A DNA stretch of 64,000 nucleotides, taken from positions 1 to 64,000 of the forward strand of contig CAWHYJ010000012.1 in the NCBI GenBank assembly GCA_963833495.1, given 5' to 3'. This DNA comes from Fodinibacter sp963833495 (GTDB lineage Bacteria > Actinomycetota > Actinomycetes > Actinomycetales > Dermatophilaceae). The position numbers were made by a program, and so were the translations under genes. The notes under the pieces are model-generated. The model saw only the letters and a list, made by a program, of their open reading frames with translations. It was not told the origin of the DNA and did no database searches. Positions 58,168-64,000 of the stretch are shown in pieces. Position 1 is the first letter of the stretch. The number at the start of each line of letters is the position of its first letter.

Positions 58168-59070
58168 GTGCGCTTGCACGACCTCTCATCGCCCCGCCGA
58201 TCCCGGCGCCGACTCGGCGCCGGGCTGCTCGTCGGTGCGCTGTCCGCCCTCGCCCTCACCGGGTGCGCCGCCGGCAACCTGCGCGGCAACGCCTCGACAG
58301 GCTGGCTGCCCCCGGCCGTCACCGAGGGCGGCAAGACCGTCACGAGCCTGTGGATCGGCGCGTGGATCGCGGCCCTGGCCGTGGGGTGTCTGGTGTGGGG
58401 CCTGATCATCTGGTGCGTCGTGGCCTACCGCCGCAAGAAGGACGACAACGAGCTGCCCGTGCAGCTGCGCTACAACATCCCGATCGAGATCCTCTACACG
58501 GTGGTCCCGATCTTCATGGTCGTCGTGCTCTTCTACTACACCGCGCGTGACGAGTCGGAGCTCGTCAACACCTCCAAGCAGCCCGACGTCACGGTCAACG
58601 TCGTCGGCAAGCAGTGGAGCTGGGACTTCAACTACGTCGCCGAGGACGTCCACGAGACCGGCGAGCAGGCGATCATGACCGGCAAGCCGGGCGCCGAGGA
58701 GACCATCCCCACCCTGTACCTCCCGGTCGGCGAGCGCATCGAGTTCGTGCTCACCGCGCGCGACGTCATCCACTCCTTCTGGGTGCCCTCGTTCCTGCAG
58801 AAGATGGACATGATCCCGGGACGGGTCAACAAGTTCCAGGTCGTGCCGACCCAGGAGGGCACCTTCAAGGGCAAGTGCGCCGAGCTCTGCGGTGCCTACC
58901 ACTCGCACATGCTCTTCAACGTCAAGGTCGTCTCCCGCACCGAGTACGAACAGCACCTGTCCGACCTGCGCGCTGCCGGCCAGAGCGGCCTGCTCAACAA
59001 CACGCTGAGCCGCGAAGAGCTGATGAAGGACGCCCGGGCAGTCACCGACAGCATCGACGGAGGTAACTGA
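58168..59070 (+). CDS. ctaC: Cytochrome c oxidase subunit II
   Basis: This is a 300-residue lipoprotein. Its signal ends in the lipobox LTGC (Cys32 region), followed by two membrane helices (SLWIGAWIAALAVGCLVWGL, EILYTVVPIFMVVVLFYYTA) and an outer cupredoxin domain with the CuA site (HSFWVPSFLQKMDM, CAELCGAYHSHM) and the aromatic patch QWSWDFNY. It starts at the GTG at 58168 after AAGGATCC. TAGGGT at 58122-58127 may be its -10. It receives electrons from the bc1-cc complex. It is the first gene of ctaC-ctaD-ctaF. Confidence 0.96.
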   Translation: MRLHDLSSPRRSRRRLGAGLLVGALSALALTGCAAGNLRGNASTGWLPPAVTEGGKTVTSLWIGAWIAALAVGCLVWGLIIWCVVAYRRKKDDNELPVQLRYNIPIEILYTVVPIFMVVVLFYYTARDESELVNTSKQPDVTVNVVGKQWSWDFNYVAEDVHETGEQAIMTGKPGAEETIPTLYLPVGERIEFVLTARDVIHSFWVPSFLQKMDMIPGRVNKFQVVPTQEGTFKGKCAELCGAYHSHMLFNVKVVSRTEYEQHLSDLRAAGQSGLLNNTLSREELMKDARAVTDSIDGGN

Positions 59071-59072
59071 CG

Positions 59073-60839
59073 ATGAGCGCCGCCACCGACGCCACGCGGC
59101 TGCGGACCGCGTCCGCCCCCACCTACACCCGTCGCGTCTCCAAGGGCGCCACGGTCGTCAAGTGGATCACCACGACCGACCACAAGGTGATCGGCAACCT
59201 CTACTTCATCACCTCGTTCATCTGGTTCCTCCTCGCCGGCATCATGGCGCTGGTCATCCGCGCCGAGCTCGCGAGCCCGGGCCTGCAGATCGTCGACACC
59301 CCCGACCAGTACAACCAGATGTTCACCATGCACGGCACGATCATGCTGCTGCTGTTCGCGACGCCGCTGTTCGCCGGGTTCGCCAACGCGCTGATGCCGC
59401 TGCAGATCGGCGCGCCCGACGTCGCCTTCCCTCGGCTGAACATGCTCGCCTACTGGGCCTACTTCTTCGGCGGCATCATCGCCGGCGCCGGCTTCCTCAC
59501 CCCCGGCGGCGCCGCGGCTTTCGGCTGGTTCGCCTACGCCCCGCTGTCCGACAACTCCTACAGCCCCGGGCTCGGTGGCGACCTGTGGGTCTTCGGCCTG
59601 GCCCTGGGTGGTTTCGGCACCATCCTCGGCGCGGTCAACTTCATCACCACGATCCTCACCATGCGTGCCCCCGGCATGACGATGTTCCGGATGCCGATCT
59701 TCACCTGGACCGTGCTCGTCACCTCGATCCTGGTGCTGCTCATCTTCCCGGCCCTGGCCGCCGCGCTCTTCGCGCTCGGTGCCGACCGGCGGTTCGGGGC
59801 GCACGTGTTCGACCCCGCCAACGGCGGGCCGATGCTGTGGCAACACATCTTCTGGTTCTTCGGGCACCCAGAGGTCTACGTCATCGCCCTGCCCTTCTTC
59901 GGCATCATCTCCGAGGTGCTGCCGGTCTTCTCGCGCAAGCCGATCTTCGGCTACAAGACCCTCGTCTACGCCACCATCGCCATCGCGGCCCTGTCGGTCA
60001 GCGTCTGGGCTCACCACATGTACGTCACCGGCCAGGTGCTGCTGCCGTTCTTCGCGATCATGACGATGCTGATCGCGGTGCCAACAGGCGTGAAGTTCTT
60101 CAACTGGGTCGGCACGATGTGGGGCGGAAAGCTGTCCTTCGACACCCCGCTGCTGTGGGCGCTCGGCTTCTTGGTCACCTTCCTCTTCGGCGGCCTCACC
60201 GGCGTCATCCTCGCCAGCCCGGCGCTCGACTTCCAGCTCTCCGACAGCTACTTCGTGGTGGCGCACTTCCACTACGTCGTGTTCGGCACGGTCGTCTTCG
60301 CGATGTTCTCCGGGTTCTACTTCTGGTGGCCCAAGTTCACCGGGCGGATGCTCGACGAGCGGCTCGGCAAGATCCACTTCTGGCTGCTGTTCATCGGGTT
60401 CCACACGACCTTCCTGGTGCAGCACCTGATCGGCATCCAGGGCATGCCCCGGCGCTACGCCGACTACCTGCCCGAGGACGGCTTCACCCTCGGCAACCGC
60501 ATCTCGACCGCCGGCTCGGTCATCCTCGCGATCTCGATGATCCCGTTCTTCATGAACGTCTGGAAGACCTGGCGCACCGCGCCCCTGGTCGAGGTCGACG
60601 ACCCGTGGGGCTACGGCGCCTCGCTGGAGTGGGCGACGTCCTGCCCGCCGCCGCGCCACAACTTCGACAGCATCCCGCGGATCCGTTCGGAGCGCCCCGC
60701 CTTCGACCTGCACCACCCGGAGTCGGTGGGTGCCGGCGTGATGGACGCCCAGTGGGCCGACGGCAAGTCGTCGGTCTCGGTGCTCGGCCCAGCCGACCTG
60801 GGCAGCAACTCGTTCGTCGACACCGACAAGGAGCACTGA
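59073..60839 (+). CDS. ctaD: Cytochrome c oxidase subunit I
   Basis: This 588-residue haem-copper oxidase core has twelve membrane helices. Visible are the haem a ligand region (FTMHGTIMLLLFATPLFAGF), the CuB His-Tyr motif (FWFFGHPEVYVIALPFFGII), HHMYVTGQVLLPFFAIMTML and the haem a/a3 ligands in VVAHFHYVVFGTVVFAMFSG. An actinobacterial N-terminal extension (TYTRRVSKGATVVKWITTTD) and a cytoplasmic tail are present. The start is two bases after the ctaC stop, with GGAGG upstream. It pumps protons while reducing O2. Confidence 0.98.
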   Translation: MSAATDATRLRTASAPTYTRRVSKGATVVKWITTTDHKVIGNLYFITSFIWFLLAGIMALVIRAELASPGLQIVDTPDQYNQMFTMHGTIMLLLFATPLFAGFANALMPLQIGAPDVAFPRLNMLAYWAYFFGGIIAGAGFLTPGGAAAFGWFAYAPLSDNSYSPGLGGDLWVFGLALGGFGTILGAVNFITTILTMRAPGMTMFRMPIFTWTVLVTSILVLLIFPALAAALFALGADRRFGAHVFDPANGGPMLWQHIFWFFGHPEVYVIALPFFGIISEVLPVFSRKPIFGYKTLVYATIAIAALSVSVWAHHMYVTGQVLLPFFAIMTMLIAVPTGVKFFNWVGTMWGGKLSFDTPLLWALGFLVTFLFGGLTGVILASPALDFQLSDSYFVVAHFHYVVFGTVVFAMFSGFYFWWPKFTGRMLDERLGKIHFWLLFIGFHTTFLVQHLIGIQGMPRRYADYLPEDGFTLGNRISTAGSVILAISMIPFFMNVWKTWRTAPLVEVDDPWGYGASLEWATSCPPPRHNFDSIPRIRSERPAFDLHHPESVGAGVMDAQWADGKSSVSVLGPADLGSNSFVDTDKEH

Positions 60840-60842
60840 CGC

Positions 60843-61256
60843 ATGCTGGCCATGGAGCGCATCGGAACCCTGGTCGGAGTGTTCGCCTTCACCATGGCGA
60901 CCATCTACGGGTTCTGGACCAACTCCACCGAGATCGGCATCGAGTGGGTCGGCGTCATCGGCCTCATCCTCGGCGGCCTGCTCGGGTTCATGATCGCCTG
61001 GTACCTCTGGATGACGCGGCGTCGCCTCGAGCGCGACCCCTCCGACGACCCGTTGGGCGACGTCGACGAGATCCAGGGCGAGTACGGCTTCTTCAGCCCG
61101 CACAGCTGGTGGCCGCTGTTCCTCGGCGCCGCCGCCGCGGTCTGCTTCGCCGGCCTCGCGGTCGGCTGGTGGCTGTTCATCATCGGCGCGTTCTTCGCGA
61201 TCCCGGCGCTGGTCGGCTGGACCTTCGAGTACTGGAAGGGCCAGAACGCGCTGTAG
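60843..61256 (+). CDS. ctaF: Actinobacterial cytochrome c oxidase subunit IV
   Basis: This is a 137-residue protein with four membrane helices in two pairs (GTLVGVFAFTMATIYGFWTN and VGVIGLILGGLLGFMIAWYL; LFLGAAAAVCFAGLAVGWWL and FIIGAFFAIPALVGWTFEYW). A polar loop with DEIQGEYGFFSPHSWWP is the family signature. It starts four bases after the ctaD stop and completes the operon. It is found in oxidases of the cyanobacterial/actinobacterial supercomplex type. Confidence 0.95.
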   Translation: MLAMERIGTLVGVFAFTMATIYGFWTNSTEIGIEWVGVIGLILGGLLGFMIAWYLWMTRRRLERDPSDDPLGDVDEIQGEYGFFSPHSWWPLFLGAAAAVCFAGLAVGWWLFIIGAFFAIPALVGWTFEYWKGQNAL

Positions 61257-61265
61257 CGCAGCGGG

Positions 61266-61619
61266 TCAGCCCCAGCCGAGGTCGTGCAGGGTGCCCTCCT
61301 CGATGCCGAAGTGGTGGGCGATCTCGTGCACCACCGTCACGGCGATCTCGTCGCGCAGGTCCTCCTCGTCCTCGCACATCCGCAGCAGCGGGCCCCGGAA
61401 CACGGTGATCCGGTCGGGGAGCGACCCGGAATCCCACCAGCCGCCCCGCTCGGTGAGCGGCGTGCCCTCGTAGATGCCGAGCAGGTCGGGGTCGTCACCG
61501 GTCGGCTCGGTCTCGACGAGGAAGACGACGTTGTCGAGCATGGCCATCAGCTCGCCCGGCACCTCGTCGAGGGCGTCCTCGAGGATCGCGTCGAACTGCT
61601 CGTCGCTCACTGGCTGCAC
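61266..61619 (-). CDS. Zincin-fold metallopeptidase family protein
   Basis: This 117-residue protein has the motif VVHEIAHHFGI (HExxH: His98, Glu99, His102; Asp near the end as a possible third ligand in LHDLGWG). It matches the short Zincin_1 family (PF06262) in length and in DRITVFRGPLLRMCEDEEDL. The substrate is unknown. It converges on ctaF with nine bases between the stops. Confidence 0.9.
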   Translation of the reverse strand: MQPVSDEQFDAILEDALDEVPGELMAMLDNVVFLVETEPTGDDPDLLGIYEGTPLTERGGWWDSGSLPDRITVFRGPLLRMCEDEEDLRDEIAVTVVHEIAHHFGIEEGTLHDLGWG

Positions 61620-61648
61620 GACACCACCCTGCCATCCGCACGCTTCCC

Positions 61649-63073
61649 TCAGCCCAACGGTGCCCGCAGCCGGGCCAGTGCGGGGCCGTGCAGCGGAACC
61701 CCGCGCCAGCGCGCCGTCACCGTGCCGTCGGCGCAGCGCAGCACCAGCGAGTGCGGCGTCTGCACCGCGACGACCGTCGCCTCGAACACCCCCGGGGCCA
61801 CCCAGCCTCCGCTGGCGACCCAGGGTGACCCCTCGGCATCCGGCCAGTGCCCGTCACCGCACGGGATGCTGAGCGGGTCGCCGTCGTCGATGTCGAGCAC
61901 CCAGCCGTGCTCGCCGGGGCGCACCTCGACCGACCTCAGCGCCGGGTGCTCGGTCGTGCGGGTATGCGCGAACCGCCAGGGCGCGGGTGCGGCGGGTGCT
62001 GTGGTCGTCGACCCGGATGCCGGGGACGTGGCCGTGTCGAGCGCGGCGGTCAGCCGGGCGTTGGCCTCGGGGTCGGCCGGGAGCGGTACGTCGCGAAGAT
62101 GGGGGAGCAGCTCGTCCCAGACGGCGTCGAGCACCTCGTGGGTGGTCTCGGTGCACGACATCACGGCGACGACGAGGTCGTGCTCGGGCACCACGAGGGC
62201 GAACTGGCCGTAGGCACCGTCGGCGCGGAACCCGTGGCGGCTGCGCCACAGCTGGTAGCCGTAGCCGACCGTCCAGTCGACCGGGTCGGGGTGGTGGGTG
62301 GTGTCGGCCAGCGCCTGCGTGGCGGTCGCAACCCAGCCGTCCGGCAGCACCTGCCGCCCCTCCCACGCCCCGTCACGGAGCAGGAGCAGGCCGAGGCGGG
62401 CGATCGACTCGGTGCTGATGTGCAGGCCGCTGAAGCCGAGATCGGCTCCGGCCCAACGGGTCCAGGCCGCCTCGCGGATACCGACGGGGTCGAGCAGGCG
62501 AGGTCGCAGGTAGTCGACCAGCCGCTCGCCGGTGCGCCGCTGCACCGCCAGCGCCAGCATCCGGCTGGCGCCGTTGTGGTACATGAACCACGAGCCGGGC
62601 TCCTGCTCGGGCTCGGCACCGAGGAACACGGCCACCGACTCCTCGCCCTGTCCTGCGAAACTGTCCAGGGTGTCGGTGTGGTGACCGGTCGACATCCGCA
62701 GGCAGTGCTCGACGGTGATCCGGGCGGCGCGCGGCCCGGCGTCGCCGGCCGCCTCGGGGAACACGTCGACCAGGCGCTCGTCGCGAGCCAGCAACCCCTC
62801 GGCCTCGGCGAACGCGGCAGCGATGGCAAGGAAGGTCTTGCTCACCGAGTAGACCAGCCGGATGCCGTCGCGCGGCCAGGGCCGCCACGCTCCTTCGGCA
62901 ACCACGTGCCCGTGGCGGATGACCACCACGCCGTGCGGCTCGGTGGCCTTGCGCTCCCAGCGGCGCACCATCGCCAGCACCGCGTCGGAGGGAACACCCT
63001 GCTGCTCGGGCGTGCTGGTGGGCAGTTCCGGACCCGTGGGGGCCACTGGCTCGCGCGGGTCGGTGAGGCTCAT
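61649..63073 (-). CDS. Beta-lactamase-related serine hydrolase
   Basis: This 474-residue protein has no clear signal peptide. The beta-lactamase/DD-peptidase domain has the SxxK motif (Ser76, Lys79 in LVYSVSKTFLAIAAAFAEAE), the YxN motif in WFMYHNGASRMLALAVQRRT, and WTVGYGYQLWRSRHGFRADG with HGF in place of KTG. A C-terminal beta-rich domain (about 340-474) follows. Family members include EstB-like esterases and D-aminopeptidases; the substrate is unknown. TAAGGT (63080-63085, minus strand) lies six bases before the ATG. Confidence 0.9.
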   Translation of the reverse strand: MSLTDPREPVAPTGPELPTSTPEQQGVPSDAVLAMVRRWERKATEPHGVVVIRHGHVVAEGAWRPWPRDGIRLVYSVSKTFLAIAAAFAEAEGLLARDERLVDVFPEAAGDAGPRAARITVEHCLRMSTGHHTDTLDSFAGQGEESVAVFLGAEPEQEPGSWFMYHNGASRMLALAVQRRTGERLVDYLRPRLLDPVGIREAAWTRWAGADLGFSGLHISTESIARLGLLLLRDGAWEGRQVLPDGWVATATQALADTTHHPDPVDWTVGYGYQLWRSRHGFRADGAYGQFALVVPEHDLVVAVMSCTETTHEVLDAVWDELLPHLRDVPLPADPEANARLTAALDTATSPASGSTTTAPAAPAPWRFAHTRTTEHPALRSVEVRPGEHGWVLDIDDGDPLSIPCGDGHWPDAEGSPWVASGGWVAPGVFEATVVAVQTPHSLVLRCADGTVTARWRGVPLHGPALARLRAPLG

Positions 63074-63204
63074 CCCGTCACCTTACGAGGGCAGTCGCCG
63101 GGCTGGGCCGGGCGTCTCGGTGCGGGGGGCGGTCGTGGGTCGCGGGCGCGGCGCGCGGCGCGCGGCCTCAAGGATCGACGTCCCCCGGTTGCTACCGTCG
63201 TGCG

Positions 63205-63729
63205 ATGGGACTCGCCGCCGACCTCGACTACCGCATCGGCGACCCCACCGCGCTGCATCGGTCTGTGCGGGCCGTGGCGTCCACGGCGCCCGGCGCCCGG
63301 GTGCTCGCCCACACCCTGCCGATGCTGGACCGGGCGTTCGCTCGGGTCAGCGGGGGACGCACCACGGCGATCGAGCTGCTGGCCGGGCTCCCGCTCCTGG
63401 GGCTGACGTCGACCGGCCGGCGCAGCGGACAGCCGCGGTACGCGCCGCTGGTCGCCATCCCCTTCCGCGAGTCGCTCGCGCTGCTCGGGACGAACTTCGG
63501 TCAGACCAGCACGCCGACCTGGGTGCTGAACCTCGAGGCGGAACCGCGGGCCACCGTGACGCATCGCGACGTGACCCTGGCCGTGGTGGCGCGGCCCGCG
63601 GACGAGTGGGAGCGGGAGGACATCCTGGCCAGGGCGGGAGAGGTCTACATCGGCTACCCGAAGTACCTCCGGCGGATCACCGGTCGACGGGTGCGGGTGT
63701 TCGTGCTGGAGCGTCCGCCGACCTCCTGA
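63205..63729 (+). CDS. F420/deazaflavin-dependent nitroreductase family protein
   Basis: This 174-residue protein shows LLGLTSTGRRSGQPRYAPLV and FGQTSTPTWVLNLEAEPRAT, the split-barrel signature of Ddn-type deazaflavin-dependent reductases, with YIGYPKYLRRITGRRVRVFV at the end. F420 binding is expected from the family. TACCGT (63193-63198) lies six bases before the ATG. Confidence 0.88.
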   Translation: MGLAADLDYRIGDPTALHRSVRAVASTAPGARVLAHTLPMLDRAFARVSGGRTTAIELLAGLPLLGLTSTGRRSGQPRYAPLVAIPFRESLALLGTNFGQTSTPTWVLNLEAEPRATVTHRDVTLAVVARPADEWEREDILARAGEVYIGYPKYLRRITGRRVRVFVLERPPTS

Positions 63730-63763
63730 GCCAGGCCCGGAGGCCGGCTGGCACGATGAGCGC

Positions 63764-64000
63764 GTGCGAGTGACAGTGCGGGTGCGCCCTGGAGCGTCCA
63801 GGACGCGCGTCGGGGGCCGCTGGGGCGAGGAGGAGGTGCTCGGGGTGTCCGTGGGCGCACGGGCCGTCGACGGCGCTGCTACGGCCGCGGTACGGGCCGC
63901 GGTGGCCGAGGCGTTCGGGGTGCGACCCCGGCACGTCGCGCTGGTGGCCGGGGAGCGCTCACGGACCAAGGTGCTCGAGGTCGACGTCGACGAGGCGACC
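63764..64000 (+). CDS. DUF167 (YggU-type) protein, 3' partial
   Basis: A GTG start at 63764 opens VRVTVRVRPGASRTRVGGRW, followed by EVLGVSVGARAVDGAATAAV, RAAVAEAFGVRPRHVALVAG and ERSRTKVLEVDVDEAT up to the window end. V-x-P-x-A-x-(x)-x-VGG and the GxxSRxK motif define DUF167. About 79 residues are visible. The function is unknown. Confidence 0.88.
   Translation, partial: MRVTVRVRPGASRTRVGGRWGEEEVLGVSVGARAVDGAATAAVRAAVAEAFGVRPRHVALVAGERSRTKVLEVDVDEAT

Noticed and set aside
1..64000. CRISPR arrays, rRNA genes and tRNA genes
   Set aside because: No regularly spaced repeats, rRNA blocks or cloverleaf/T-loop patterns were found by reading both strands, though a tRNA scan was not possible here.

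Overview
The window is very GC-rich (about 72% by eye) and densely coding on both strands. It comes from an actinobacterium, most likely of the Intrasporangiaceae/Micrococcales type. The reasons are the actinobacterial-specific families (DUF4191 beside lipA, DUF3043, DUF5302, CtaF-type oxidase subunit IV), a GlnR box, a HAIR/HspR site, and the Mycobacterium-like order glycerate kinase - HesB/ErpA - AdoK - ctaC. About twenty genes have a TANNNT -10 box 6-8 bases before the start codon, the layout of leaderless transcription.

Layout. 1-4.1 kb: a DivIVA-like coiled-coil protein, a TraR/DksA zinc-finger protein with a histone-like Lys/Ala tail, lspA and rluD; the first three are broken by frameshifts. 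4.3-12.1 kb: dnaE, a secreted 5'-nucleotidase and oligopeptidase B. 12.1-18.5 kb: a universal stress protein, a secreted cyanophycinase-like protein with two S51 domains, mtnA, a SatD-type regulator with a membrane partner, and a class II aldolase. 18.5-26.6 kb: hsp20 under a HAIR site, unknown proteins, two divergent PAS signalling units (one an unusual PAS-DHp-REC-LuxR fusion without a kinase ATPase) and a three-repeat secreted protein. 26.9-28.9 kb: a decayed integrative element inserted in the last seven codons of glnA, with 21-bp att repeats, arm-type sites, a DUF6907 cargo gene and an integrase remnant.

28.9-39.8 kb: glnA with a GlnR box, an RDD membrane protein, the lipB-lipA-DUF4191 cluster, an MMPL transporter, a Gfo/Idh oxidoreductase, a PepE-like S51 peptidase and a membrane-anchored protein kinase. 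39.8-45.2 kb: an apparent operon lpdA - sucB - TIGR01777 epimerase - glsA, linking lipoyl enzymes (with lipA/lipB nearby) to glutamate and 2-oxoglutarate metabolism. 45.3-54.2 kb: small proteins, pepA, gcvT, DUF3043, an M20 dipeptidase, a truncated glutathionyl-hydroquinone reductase, nadA and glycerate kinase. 54.4-64 kb: erpA, adoK, aat, a TusA/cysteine-desulfurase-like pair whose larger member lacks the PLP lysine, ctaC-ctaD-ctaF, a zincin-fold metallopeptidase, a serine hydrolase, a deazaflavin-dependent reductase and the start of a DUF167 gene.

Two things stand out at larger scale. First, single-base frameshifts hit otherwise conserved genes (lspA, sucB, aat and others), which suggests sequence error in a draft assembly more than real decay. 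Second, several families of intergenic palindromes and a strongly over-represented octamer (GGATGCCG/CGGCATCC) recur through the window.
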